A DNA stretch of 64,000 nucleotides from the NCBI GenBank assembly GCA_039704465.1, contig JASFAU010000008.1:868001-932000 (forward strand), given 5' to 3'. The notes beneath the pieces are model-generated. The model made no database searches. It was given only the letters and a program-made list of their open reading frames with translations, and was not told where the DNA came from. Shown here in pieces: positions 1 through 10,633 of this stretch. A program made the translations under genes and the position numbers. The DNA is from Plasmodiophora brassicae. Lineage: Eukaryota; Endomyxa; Phytomyxea; Plasmodiophorida; Plasmodiophoridae. The stretch's first letter is position 1. Every line of letters begins with the position of its first letter.

Positions 1-871
1 ACAAGTAACAAGCAATCCAAGTACCCAATTGAGCAGGCAAACATTTCAGCGTGTAATTGCCCAGACACGGTCAGGAACGCAGGCTGCCCGAAGAACGGCC
101 TAGTTGGATCCGTCTCTGCCAGTCGAAACTGTTCGCCGGCTCCTTCACAGTCGCACCCTGTGATGATTGGCGTTTGGACTAGCTGGAAGTCCCGGTTCTG
201 AACGTAGCACGCCGTCAGCACCAAATACACCCAAAGTCAACTGAGGGACATGCCTGGAAGAACTCGTGGATCGCCATGGAGCAGGTATTGCGAATCCGAA
301 GAACGGAACTGAAGGCAGCGGTGCGGCCGCGAAAGTGCTGAACCTTCCTCAGGAACTCCTAGTACAAGACGAATCAGATTGCGCCGGCAGGGCAATATTG
401 CTTCTGATCCACCATCGTGTGGTGCTTCTTCTGAACCGGGTACTCAGCAGCATCGGAGTGACCGATCAAGGCCAACGATTCCGCTGCAACCTCTAGCTCC
501 TTTTCGTTTCGCTTTGAAGGACCCAGTAGGATCTGCCCGTCGACCGATATCGACGCTCCATTGCCGATGTCGGGAATCGGGCCCGTCTGGACACACGATC
601 GTCACGTGCCTGACAATGGCAACCGGGTGGCACAGACGTTACTTTTTCATGATCGCAAATGATTTGGATCCCATGCGGCGTGGTCCTGCAAGCCCGCATC
701 AACGACAAACCGCAGTGTCCAACCATAGCCACACGCCAACCCGTCGTTCAGCTGGATGAACGAGCGTCGCGCGTGCTTGCGCACTGAGCGAACCCACCCG
801 CGAACGCAGACCTGCGTCCCGGCGGCCGCCTTCAGCGCGTTACAGATCAGCAGCGGCGGCGCCGACGCCAT
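1..871 (-). CDS. Asparaginyl-tRNA synthetase (3' part beyond window)
   Basis: Class II aminoacyl-tRNA synthetase that charges tRNA-Asn. Start is the ATG at 869-871. Exons read 741-871, 643-685, 413-586, 242-358 and 25-197, joined by GT-AG introns of 44-56 nt; a further intron begins at 24 and the rest lies outside the window. The N-terminal OB-fold anticodon-binding domain is seen as GWVRSVR and LNDG. The catalytic domain follows, with [20 protein letters not shown], the class II motif [13 protein letters not shown] and [19 protein letters not shown]. These are characteristic of AsnRS rather than AspRS. No organelle targeting sequence was obvious. The five-intron structure in one short stretch sets the expected intron size for the whole window. 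Confidence 0.93.
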
Positions 872-1045
872 CGGCGACCTAACGCGCACGGCAGCAATCG
901 CAGCGGGCGGGCGGGGCACTCCGCCGCGTCTCTTTCCGGCGCTCTACACTCGTGGTGGTAGGGGTACACTGTGTAGCATACGTTCCCGAAGTCGACAGCG
1001 CGCTACATAGACAGCACAGAGCCGGTGTGTATACAGAAACATCAT

Positions 1046-2580
1046 TCAGAGGAAGGTGAGCCCGCGGGACACGATAGTGGCGGGCAGCATGGTGACGGTC
1101 GAGCCGGGCCAGGACGACCAGAGCGACGCGAGGCGCGCGCGTGCCGTACCGTGCTCGCCGAGACAAAGAGCGAACGCAGCATCGTAGCCACCAGCTGTTG
1201 GTCATCATTAAGTGAGCGACGGCGATGGGTACTAACTGACTGGGCGTACCTCCTGGGACTCCTGCACAAAGGACACCTGGCACCGACATGGTCTTATCGA
1301 GCAGCATGGTTTGACTGTCCGGCTCAATGCCAACGCTGCACTGCTCGCCCATTGCCTTCATGTTCCTGCGAATCGCCTCGAACGTTACGCGAATGTCTGC
1401 CAGAACGCTTCCGACTTCGGTCGCGGCCCACTCTTCGGGACACGGCTCCGCGCAGGCATTAACGTCTCGCCGGTATGCACTGAAGTCCACCTTGGCCAGA
1501 TCCGACAACTTCACGAACAGAGCGCGGACCTTGTCGTTCAGCAGCGCGATCGAAGCCCACATCGAATTGGCTTCCTGGGGACAGGCCGCCCGCCACTGCA
1601 GTACCTGGCGAACCATGCCAGGTGTGGAGCTGCCTCCACGAATATCGGCAAGGACAAGGGTAACCAGAGCAGGTATTTCCACTGGACTCGATTCCATATC
1701 CCATAGGGTACCGTCCAACAGACTCGATGCAACCAGTGCCGGCGTCATCGAGGGCCCCAGTAGCCGAGACAGGACCTCCGATGATAGTCGACGATAGACC
1801 TGACTGCCGAAGAACGCGGCGCTGACGTCAAACCCGCTTCCGACCTACCAAGTACCCACCATCAACATTCATAAGCATTGCAGTATTGTCCCGCGGATGC
1901 CTACCTTGCCCTGGGCAGCCGAATGGCACAGTTGAGCCGTGCGATGGCAGATATTCATCCAGTCGCTGTCGGCGAATTCCGGCTTGGCTGTCGTGGAGCC
2001 AGATTCCAGAGCACCGAAATACCGAAACATGCAGCCGACAAGAGCGCTGACGACAGCGGCAGAGCTGCCTAGACCAGTCTTGGACTTGGCGACGCCATGT
2101 TCGTCAATGTCGGAATAGAATTCAGGGTCGCCTTGCGAATGGATGACAAGACCCGCACCCAAACACTGGCGAAACGCATCGGGACGAAGCAGATCGCGAA
2201 GAACCGAGAGACAGATGGCAACCGTATTGATGACGAAGGGATTATCAGGACCGTTGACGGCAAACATGTCGTGTGGGCCACGATCGGACACCTTCCAGAG
2301 AAACGGTTCCGACGCCAGCTGTGGGGCTAGCAGCACAACAACAGTATCGGTATGCGATCCCGGTCTAATGGAGCCCAGTCGACACGTCATCCTAGATGAC
2401 GTCGAGACGACGACGCCGGAATAGTGACGATCCAGAATGAGGTATCCGCCAGTCAGCAGGACCTTGCCGGGCGCCGAACATATCCTGCAACCTCACAACA
2501 GTCAGCGTCGGTCGTGCTGGCCCTCTGCACCGACTAACACGATACTGCCGTCGTCGGTGTCGCTGGCCCAGCGCGACCAT
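1046..2580 (-). CDS. Phosphomevalonate kinase
   Basis: GHMP kinase that phosphorylates 5-phosphomevalonate in the cytosolic mevalonate pathway. Exons are 2546-2580, 1905-2484, 1250-1844 and 1046-1194, separated by GT-AG introns of 55-61 nt. Near the N-terminus is SAPGKVLLTGGYL, the family's first motif. The glycine-rich ATP loop is KTGLGSSAAVVSALVG, followed by AAQGKVGSGFDV split by intron 2. The C-terminal half carries GGSSTPGMVRQVLQW and the last motif GVPGAGGYDAAF, completed only by removing intron 3. The whole protein is about 450 residues, typical for the eukaryotic ERG8 type. Pieces of this gene, including intron sequence, recur at about 4.7 and 6.7 kb. Confidence 0.93.
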
Positions 2581-2940
2581 TCAGCATCGACCCATGATGG
2601 GGCTGCATTCGTGGCCCGCATCGTCTCTACGAGCAGGCGACTGCCGACCTGTGACGTGTTTGACCGATACCCTCATGACGTGGCGCCGCCGCCGTACGGA
2701 ATGCGCGTTGGGCGGGTCTGGGGCGGCGCGCTCCAACGCCCCCGTTGGTGTCGAGGCGCGCCTCCGCGACTGCCGTTGCCGCGCCGTCACGCTCTCGCCT
2801 AGCGCCCCATCCATCGCCACCCATCATCCATACGAGACAGCACGAACGGAACAGCCAAATGGGTCTGTTTGCATCACGGGGCAGGCGGACCACGGCTCAT
2901 CCAGGGTCGCCAGCGCCCGCGGACGCCACATGGGGAGCCA

Positions 2941-3013
2941 TGACGTGTCGAATAGCGCTGTCGCTGACGCCGCATAGCAAGCCGTGACGTTTCGATTAGC
3001 GCTGTCGCTGACG
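2941..3013. repeat. Two-copy direct repeat of about 30 bp
   Basis: The phrase tagcgctgtcgctgacg occurs twice (about 2953 and 2999) with similar flanks (tgacgtgtcgaa and tgacgtttcgat). No convincing gene is seen in 2581-3016. Confidence 0.7.
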
Positions 3014-3016
3014 AAA

Positions 3017-3280
3017 TCAGTATCGTGGATCGACCAGGACCAAACTTGCCACAACGAACTGTTTGGTGGGTAGGTAGGTCCACTTGGTCGTTGAAGTTGG
3101 TATGTGCAGAGCATGCGGCCGAGAAGCCTGGACCTCATATGTGAAGGTGGCCGCATCGACGAGATCTGGCGGCGACAGGCAGGCGCCCAGTCGCGCCATG
3201 ACGTTCTTGAAGCGGGACGCCTTCGTGCGCAGTGGGTTGTCTCCATTTCCAATCGCAGGGGCCGCTTGCGTGTTGCCCAT
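3017..3280 (-). pseudogene. Inverted relic of first exon of the WASP-like gene
   Basis: Starting at the ATG 3278-3280 on the minus strand, this reads MGNTQAAPAIG...ACLSPPDLVDAATFT, nearly the same as exon 1 of the two plus-strand copies that start at 3442 and 5470. Similarity stops just after the exon-1 splice donor (GTCCAGGCTTCTCGGCCG), and no second exon follows. It is therefore a truncated, head-to-head copy sharing the upstream region with copy 1. Confidence 0.75.
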
Positions 3281-3441
3281 TGCCACGCGGGCGACTGGTC
3301 TAACCATCGTCTGATCCCCGTTGGGCGCGTAAGTTGGACCAGTCGGCCAGTGACGCGTGTCCCAGTGTTCATAGTGCTACCTGGGCGTGTGGTACCACCC
3401 GGCGTCATCGCGTGATCCGACCAGGTCGTTGCCGCGCGGCA

Positions 3442-4681
3442 ATGGGCAACACGCAAGCGGCCCCTGCGATTGGAATTCGAGACAGCACGCCGCGCAGGAA
3501 GGCGTCCCGGTTCCGGAACCTCATGGCACGAGTGGGCGCCTGCCTGTCTCCGCCAGATCTCGTCGATGCGGCCACCTTCACATCTGAGGTCCAGGCTTCT
3601 CGGCCACCTGATGTCTTCATGTGGCCTTCTGACGATGAACGCAGATGGGCGCCCTTCGACAGCGCCTTGGTCAACTGGAGAGCACCGTCGCCAGCTTCAC
3701 GCCGGCATCTAGGCCGTCGCCACCTCCGTTCGCGCGCCTGCGCAGAACAGGGCCCGGTCGCCAGCACCTGACCAGGCATTCACACAGGACGGGCCCTGGA
3801 GCGCCGTCGCCGCCTGCGCCGCCGTTAACGGTCCCTGACGATGGCAAACTGGACGAGGGCGACGCCACCGCCGGCGAGGCGCCAGTGGACCTGAGCGTGA
3901 CGACGACGGCCGTCGCCGAACCCGGTAACGAACCGTGTGCCGTTCTGACTGGCAGTTCTGACACGTTGGAAGGTAATGTCCCCCTCCCGCCGATTCCCCG
4001 CGCATCGATGGCCACTCCATCCAGGTTGTTGGCCAGCAACCGGCGTCGATGCCGCCGCAGCAGGCGGCCCGTCCCGAACAGGATGGCTCTGCGAGCGCTG
4101 GCGACGATCCAGTATGTGCGACCGAGACGCTGTGCTCGCTCGACGTCGCTGACGGTGTCGTTCTCTCTGGTTTAGGACAGCGTGCACTTGGACGACAGCC
4201 CCAACCTGCTGGATTGTGCTGATGGGGAAATGAAGGAACCCGCGGTGGGTTGCAGATTGGAGCAGATGCAGTCGGTCTCTCGTTCATCAACACCGCCACC
4301 ACCACCACCACAACTACCACCACCACATGCTCCTCCAATCGCCCGTCCTCGCCGCCACTACCACCCGCGCGCCCAATGGGGAAGTCGGCTGCGCCGGTGC
4401 AGCCGGTTCCTCCACCAGCACCACCGCCGCCGCGATCACCACCACCTGCTCCCTCCTACAATCGACACGTGCACCAACGACTGGTACATGAGCAACTACC
4501 CCGTCCAGTGAGGCTGTTGGCGGCCATCGGTGAGGCGCGCTGCCGTCTGCGATCGGTGAAGCGAGTTGCGCAGCCAACACCCTTCAACGAACTGAAGGCG
4601 GCCCTGGAATGCCAACGTATCCTGTTAGGAATCAGTGCGCCAGAGGATGTCAGCGACGATGCCGACATGGGCTGGCAGTAG
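3442..4681 (+). pseudogene. WASP-like proline-rich protein, copy 1, frameshifted
   Basis: Paralogue of the gene at 5470-6698 and collinear with it: exons 3442-3588, 3645-4112 and 4179-4681 with GT-AG introns at matching places. Exon 3 is 503 bases, against 498 in copy 2, so the frame is lost in the polyproline tract around 4290-4340. In-frame translation stops near 4511. The downstream frame still encodes the lost C-terminus (LLAAIGEARCRLRSV, ELKAALE, a final acidic DDADMGWQ). Either this copy is a decaying pseudogene that makes a truncated protein, or the repeat-rich tract holds an assembly error. Confidence 0.7.
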
Positions 4682-4711
4682 CAAATGTGTATCCGTCGTT
4701 CAACAACCATA

Positions 4712-4830
4712 AACAATGCAGTATTGCCCCGCAGATGGCCGTCTTGCCTTGGGCGGCTGAACAGCACAGTTGAGCCTAGCGACGGCAGATATTCGTCCAA
4801 TGGCTGTCGACTGATTTCGGATCTGCGGTC
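4712..4830. repeat. Dispersed fragment of the phosphomevalonate kinase gene (a)
   Basis: The plus strand from the atgcagtattg phrase through cggcagatattcgtccaat matches about 1876-1990 within the phosphomevalonate kinase gene, which is transcribed from the other strand. The matching piece spans an intron-exon junction, so it was copied as DNA and not through mRNA. It directly follows the stop codon of WASP-like copy 1. Confidence 0.75.
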
Positions 4831-4936
4831 GCAACCGGGCCGGGCGATGTCGGGTGACGACATCAGTGTCACTTATAGTACTACCTATGCAGGTCTCCCT
4901 TGTCATCGTTAGTTGGAACAGGCAGATGGCCGGTGT

Positions 4937-5130
4937 TTAGACCAGGTCGTCGAACATCCTGTCCGCGAACCTGTCGGATTCGTCTTGGGGATCGAGATCA
5001 ACCCATTCAGAACCATCGGCGCGTACGGCGGCGTCGATCACTGCCAGGACATCGTCGAAGGTGAGAGGACGACCGCCTGCCTTGGATGGGATCCGGCGTA
5101 CTCTGGGCGTTTCAGCCAACCATGAACAGG
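4937..5130 (-). CDS. Possible terminal exon of an unknown acidic protein
   Basis: A minus-strand open segment ends at 4937. It contains RPLTFDDVLAVIDAAVRADG and an acidic tail (DPQDESDRFADRMFDDLV). A possible splice acceptor (CAG) lies just upstream. No ATG or convincing first exon could be placed between 5130 and 5320. I do not recognise a family. It lies in the spacer between the two WASP-like copies. Confidence 0.25.
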
Positions 5131-5469
5131 GCCTGCGACCGCAAACCGCTCATCGCCTTGATGGGCAACAACCGGCCAACGCTGACGCTGGCGTCCAGGG
5201 TCCCGACAATGCCCCGGCCGAGGCGCCGATTCCGCTGACCTGTACAACGCTGCTACCGAATCGGGCCGACCCTCTACATATCGTATCCCTAACGTTCTGG
5301 GATATTCGTCACGCGGTCGACTGGTCTAACCATCGTCCGATCCCCGTTGGGCGCGTAACGTGGACCCAGTCGGCCAGTGACGCGTGCCTTACTGCTCATA
5401 GTGCTACCTGGACGTTTGGGTACCACCCGGCGTCGTCGCGTGATCCGACCAGGTCGTTGCCGCGCGGCA

Positions 5470-6698
5470 ATGGGCAACATGCACGCGTCCCCTGCGATAG
5501 GAAACCGGGAGAGCACGCCGCGCCGGAAGGCGTCCCGGTTCCGGAACGTCATGGCACGAATGGGCGCCTGCCTGTCTCCGCCTGAACTCCTCGATGCGGC
5601 CACCGTCACAAGCGAGGTCCAGGCTTCTCGGCCGCCTGATGTCTTCATGTGGCCTTCTGACTCTTAACGCAGATGGAGGCCCTTCGACAGCGCATTGGTC
5701 AACTGGAGAGCACCGTCGACAGTCTCACGCGCGCGTCGATGCCGTCGCCACCTCCGTACGCGCGCCTGCACAGAGCAGGGCCCGGTCGCCAGCACCTGAC
5801 CAGGCATTCACACAGGACGGCCCCTGGAGCGCCGTCGCCGCCTGCGCCGCCGTTAACGGTCCCTGACGATGGCAAACTGGACGAGGGCGACGCCACCGCA
5901 GGCAAGGCGCCAGTGGACCTGAGCGTGACGACGACGGCCGTCGCCGAACCCGGTAACGAACCGTGTGCCGTCCCGAGCGGCAGTACTGACACGTTGGCAG
6001 ATGATGTCGCCCCCGCCGATTCCTCGCGCATCGATGGCCACTCCATCCAGGTCGTTGGCCAGCAACCGGCGTCGATGCTGCCACAGCAGCCGGCCCGCCC
6101 CAAACAGAATGGCTCTGCGAGTGCCGGCGACGATCCTGTATGTGCGACCGGGGCGCTTTGCTCGCTCGACGTCACTGACGCGTCGTTCTCTCTGCGTTAG
6201 GCCAACGTGCTCTTGGATGACAGCTCCGACCTGCTGGATGGTGCTGATGGGGAAACGCAGGAACCCGCGGTGGGTTGGCGATTGGAGTCGGTGCAGTCGG
6301 TCCCTGCACCACCGTCACCACCACCACCACCACCACCACCACCACCATCTGCTCCTGTCGCTTCATCTGTGCCGCCACTACCACCCGTGTGCCCAATGGG
6401 GAAGTCGGCTGCGCCGGTGCAGCCGGTTCCTCCACCGCCACCACCTCCACCACCACCACCACCTGCTCCCTCGACCAATCCGCACGAGGGCCAACGACGT
6501 CAGGTACTCGGGCAACCGGCCCGGCCAGATAACCTGGCGGCGGCGATCCACCAAGCGCGCTCTCGTCTGCGTTCGGTGCGGCAAGATGCCAAGCCTTCAC
6601 CCAGCGACGAACTGAAGGCGGCGCTGGAGTTGCGACGATTCCGTTTAGGCTGTGCGGCGGAGGACGTCAACGACGATGACGACGTGGAATGGCAATAG
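5470..6698 (+). CDS. WASP-like proline-rich protein, copy 2 (intact)
   Basis: Exons 5470-5616, 5673-6137 and 6201-6698 (introns 56 and 63 nt) give 369 residues. The order is: MGNMHAS N-terminus that fits N-myristoylation; basic segment; short coiled-coil (EALRQRIGQLESTV); low-complexity linker; two long polyproline runs; a WH2-like helix (NLAAAIHQARSRLRSV); a second amphipathic helix (SDELKAALELRRFRLG); and an acidic end closing in DDDDVEWQ. Polyproline, WH2, connector and acid-plus-Trp is the layout of Arp2/3 activators (WASP/WAVE/WASH). No EVH1, GBD or WAVE N-terminal domain is seen, so the exact class is open. The membrane-anchoring role is inferred from the MGN start. Confidence 0.7.
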
Positions 6699-6719
6699 CA
6701 ATGTGTATCCATCCATATA

Positions 6720-6836
6720 ACATTGCAGTCTTGCTCCGAGGATGGCCGTCTTGCTTCGGGCAGCCGAACAGCACACTTGAGCCGAGCGATGGCAGATATT
6801 CCCCCAATCGCTGTCGACCGATTCCCAGATCTGCGG
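6720..6836. repeat. Dispersed fragment of the phosphomevalonate kinase gene (b)
   Basis: Same relation as the copy at 4712-4830: collinear with about 1876-1990 and sitting just after the stop codon of WASP-like copy 2. It therefore belonged to the duplicated unit before the WASP-like gene was copied. Confidence 0.72.
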
Positions 6837-7214
6837 TCACAACGGGGCCGGGCGATGTCGGCGGCTTGGCTTAGGCACATCGTCGGGCACCCATTGCGCC
6901 CGGCCACCGATCGAGATCTTGACCTGATCATAATGGGCTTCAGTTCATCGTCGCCATAATTTTGATGGCCCCTACCACCACGTCATGCTCCAGTTCGCAT
7001 CGTCGCTTTGGACTGTCATACTGCTATTGCCGGTGGCGACGCTGCATTTGAAGGCCAGGTCCGCCTCTTGGCCACGACGTTAACATATGTACTGTTCATT
7101 TGTTTCTAATCCATCACAGCACGAGCGTAATTGGGATATTTTCTGGATCTGATCGCGGTTCGTCATTTCGTCCAGTCTGATGAGCGGCAGTATCCAAACG
7201 AGGATATCTTCACC
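6837..7214. other. Intergenic, nothing recognised
   Basis: No conserved coding segment or RNA gene is seen between the repeat unit and the start of the glycosidase gene. It presumably holds the latter's promoter. Confidence 0.4.
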
Positions 7215-8755
7215 ATGTCGTCCAGTCCTGTGATCGGCGTGTTCCTGGCGCTGACAGGGGTGGTCGCATCCACATCGGCGGATGCGAACTGGTCGGGGAC
7301 GAACTCCTACTTCATCTACAGCATCCCGAATCCAGATCGTGGCACAATGCTCGATGCAATCGCCGGCGCCGGCTATAAGGTCATTCGAGTCTTCATCACA
7401 TCGACCGGAGCGCGCTCCAAGGGCACGAACTCCACCGGCGTCCACGACCTGGAACCAGGGACCGTTGGCGTCTATTACGACAGCATTCTGACGCAGATCG
7501 ACCAGCTCATGGTCGACTGCATTCAGCGACGACTGAAGCTCATCATCGCGATGCACGACAGGTACATGCTCGGGTGGTCTGGCTCCGACGCCTACGTCTA
7601 CAAGTATCATCTGCCAACGGGTTCTCGCCCATGTATATATACGTATGCATGCGCGACGCGAGCTGACGGTGTCCCTGTGTGTCAGGATCCCACAACAATG
7701 CGACAGCGTTCTATTTCGACTCGCGAGCCCAATCCGACTTCGACCGTCGCCTGCTGCATATTCTGAACCACCAGAACGCTCTGCTCGGTAACCGATCCTG
7801 GTCGGCCCTGTCCGAGGCCGTGTTCGCGTTCGAACCCGAGAACGAATCCCAGGGGTATCTGTCTGTCCCGAACCCGTCCTGGCTTTGCGATCGTGCCGCT
7901 GTCATCCGCCAGGCGCTGGGCCCAGGAAACCCGATTCTCGTGTCAACCGGGGGAGGGGTGGCATTCTCTGACTCGAACTCCAAGTCGTACTTCCAGTGCC
8001 CCTCTATTGACATCGTGGCCGTCCACGATTACACGCGGCAAACAGCATCTGGGTTGAACCAGTCGCTGGCACTGGCGAGGCAGTACGGGAAGAGGATCAT
8101 CCTGGAGGAATTCGGTGCCACCGGTACGAACAAGGCGACCAGCCTAGGCACGCAATCGTCGGCGGCAATGTCCCTCGGGATCCCCTGGATCGTCTGGGAA
8201 TCGTTGAACCCAGGCGCCGGGGCCGCTGATTACGAGTTTTGGACGAATGAGCCTGGCTGGCAAACGCTATCCACCAATGCAATCAAGTCGTTGACGCTGA
8301 ATTCGTCGTTCACATGGCCGGAGCTGTATTCCGGCCATGCATCCACGACGCCTGCGAACCGCCGGGTCCAACCCACAACGGCACGACAGAAGAGGACGAC
8401 CACGAAGGTGCACAGGATGACCACGAAGGTGCAAAAGATGACCACGAAGGTGCACAGGATGACCACGAAGGTGCACAGGATGACCACGAAGGTGCAAATG
8501 ATGACCACGAAGGTGCACAGGATGACCACGAAGGTGCACAGGATGACCACGAAGGTGCAAAAGATGACCACGAAGGCGCAAAGGATGACGTCGAAGGTGC
8601 ACAGGATGACCACGAAAAGGATGACCACGAAGGTGCACAGGATGACCACGAAGGTGCAAAGGATGACCACGCCGGAAGACAACCTGCGAGGCAAGCTGAT
8701 GACAACAACGGTGCAGAATAGGAACGTGAGTACCCCTGCTATAGTCGTTTGTTAG
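7215..8755 (+). CDS. Secreted GH5-like glycoside hydrolase with repeat tail
   Basis: Start ATG 7215 opens a signal peptide (SSPVIGVFLALTGVVAS, cut near SADA/NW). One GT-AG intron of about 65 nt lies near 7620-7684; joining it gives LPTG-SHNNATAFYFD. The sequence follows the clan GH-A plan: an early GYKVIRVFI strand with the conserved Arg, a proposed acid/base Glu in AFEPENES, VAVHDYT, and a proposed nucleophile Glu in IILEEFGATG, then PWIVWESLNPG. Closest in style are GH5 mannanases and cellulases; substrate cannot be assigned. After about residue 350 the protein enters a 21-bp tandem repeat coding MTTKVHR units in the catalytic frame. Likely acts outside the cell. Confidence 0.75.
8395..8672. 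repeat. 21-bp tandem repeat in glycosidase 3' end
   Basis: About a dozen units of gaccacgaaggtgcacagat with small variations (caaag, cacag, one shortened unit near 8611). The unit length is a multiple of three, so all frames stay open: the catalytic frame gives basic MTTKVHR, the next frame gives acidic DDHEGAQ. Confidence 0.9.
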
Positions 8756-8969
8756 CAATGTGGGTGCTCATCAGAAGCTTTGTAGACGTCGAAGAACGGC
8801 AGCCGACCCCAAGTGGCATTCTCGCGGATAGCATATTCGTCGACGTATCGAGTCCCGCCCAGCATTTCCCATCGACAAAGACAGCCGCCAGGGACGACTA
8901 GCGCCAAGGTTACCTCACGGTTGTTGTTGATTGATTAGCTGTTGACTGACCGCTATATATCGTAAGACG

Positions 8970-9612
8970 ATGCAGCGTCTGCCGATCACGATATCGCTCT
9001 TGCGACCTCGCACATCGAACCTACGAAACCCTGCGGCAAACGTTGCCTCAGGCAGCCGAACAGCGCACCATACCATCACAGACAAGCAGGCGTACACAAG
9101 TAGGCGCGAACAGGGAAGAACGGCGAGAAGCAGCACCAATCCGAAAGCCAGCAATCGTCGGGGAAAGCGTCCGTCTTCCCACCAAACTACCGTCAAGAAC
9201 GATTTGGCAGCAGAGATCGGGGTTCGTGTCTCATCTGCTTCAGTGAGTTCGCCGGGTCCTGTTCAAATTTCGTGGCCGCTAACACACCTTGCAGAGGCGA
9301 CCAATATTGCGAACGTCTAATGCTGGGCGACCGCTTTTCAAAATCCAGGTCCGTTCGACGAGTCGGAAGGTGGACCAGAACCAGTCGAGTGGTCCCGAGG
9401 CCAGAATATCGTGGAGCGTAATGACCAACAACGCCATCTCCTGGGCGTCTACGAATGTGAAGGTTTTGACCGCCGGCGCCACTGTGTCCACGATCGCAAT
9501 CGTTGTCGTGCTCTGGCTCCGCCGCAGCCGACTTCGTCGTCGCGCCAATGAGAACGTGGCGTTCCTGCAAAGTATCTTCACAAATGAGTACGACCGCGGT
9601 GTTGGCCTCTGA
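8970..9612 (+). CDS. Single-pass membrane protein, unknown
   Basis: ATG 8970 follows a TATA-like ctatatat at 8952. A GT-AG intron of 54 nt (about 9241-9294, donor GTGAGTT, acceptor TTGCAG) joins two frames in phase to give roughly 196 residues. The N-terminal two thirds are basic and Ser/Thr-rich. One transmembrane segment (VLTAGATVSTIAIVVVLWL) is followed by a strongly basic stop-transfer RRSRLRRR and a short tail, suggesting the tail is cytosolic. No signal peptide or family recognised. A 178-codon open frame on the other strand (9193-9729) overlaps it; the clean intron and hydrophobic segment favour the plus-strand model. Confidence 0.42.
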
Positions 9613-9704
9613 AATGTGCAGAGGTGGGCACCAGGACCTGAGAAGTTCGTCAGTGATCGGCACCCTTCTCCGGATGTTGATTTGGTAAATAATCGTCGTC
9701 GCCA

Positions 9705-10213
9705 TTATTCTGGAGCAGGTATATAACATGTCAGATGGTTTGCCCCGATCAAGTGCAGGAGGCCTTTCGGCGGTTGAATTAGGGCGCGTTCCACCCTGAG
9801 CGTCCCTTCCGTGTCGATATGGAGCTCACGTTGCCTTGCCCGCCGCCGTTCTCGTAGGGCAACCGGGTAGAGCGTATGCCATGTCTGCGTCGTGCTGCGA
9901 CCATCCGGGTCCTCTGCTTGCAAGCCTAACAGCAATGCGTTCCGGGTGCGATTGACAGCCGCCTCAGGCAGGCCGACCCGGATGGCGTTGTTTGTATACC
10001 CGTTCCGGTGGTCGGTGTCCGGATAGAAACGGCAGGCGCCACTGCTGTGATTCCTGCGCTCCAGAGCGGATTCGTGTCGATCCGCACTGCCGGCCACATT
10101 TGCAATGGACGTCGGTGTACATGCGGGATCCATTCCGACGACCCGGTACTGCCATCAACGACGATTACTATACCATTGTATACCAACGTTGGTTGATACC
10201 CATGCCCTTCCAT
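9705..10213 (-). CDS. Hypothetical protein
   Basis: From ATG 10211-10213, removal of a 35-nt candidate intron (GTATAC...TGGCAG, about 10149-10183) joins MEGHGYQPTL to a long in-phase frame ending at 9705, about 157 residues. Pieces such as NGYTNNAIRVGLPEAAVNR and WHTLYPVALRERRRAR read like a folded protein, but I recognise no family. Converges with the gene ending at 9612. Confidence 0.35.
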
Positions 10214-10287
10214 GGGCGTGTCACTCAGGTCACGGGCGCAACGACAGCGGCCCCATTGTCAGCACGCCGGGTCGCTGCCTGATTTAG

Positions 10288-10633
10288 CCATGTGCCGCAC
10301 GCGTCCATCGACTCCACATGCGGAATTTAGTCAAATGTTCGGCCAGAGTATGCAGTGCTGGACGAGCAGTCGTCATTCCGCACAATGAATGCTTTGCTGA
10401 ATCATCACAGTTGATGCCTAACCTGCCCCGTGAGGCACCGACAACAACATCAGCGATGCAACAAACGTTTACTTTGGAACAAGACGATGGCGCGCCGACT
10501 CATGAGGAAAGCCCAGCCCGTTGATGACACTTCGTCATGATTTGGGTGAGAGCAACGGCATCGATTGAGAGAAATAGGAGGTATCGACCCTGTAGGTAAT
10601 CCTGCACGACTGTGACATTTCCGATGGCATTTG
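10288..10633. other. Intergenic, nothing recognised
   Basis: No conserved coding or RNA feature seen. Confidence 0.4.

Noticed and set aside
8230..8758. Minus-strand repeat proteins opposite the glycosidase tail
   Set aside because: The 21-bp repeat is free of stops in several frames by construction; no start context or domain supports them.
9040..9075. Short match to the dispersed phosphomevalonate kinase fragment (ggcagccgaacagcgcac)
   Set aside because: Only about 20-25 bases align, too short to call a further copy.
9193..9729. 178-codon minus-strand open frame with an ATG start
   Set aside because: It overlaps the plus-strand membrane protein with a good intron and transmembrane helix; its own composition is not domain-like. 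Not fully excluded.
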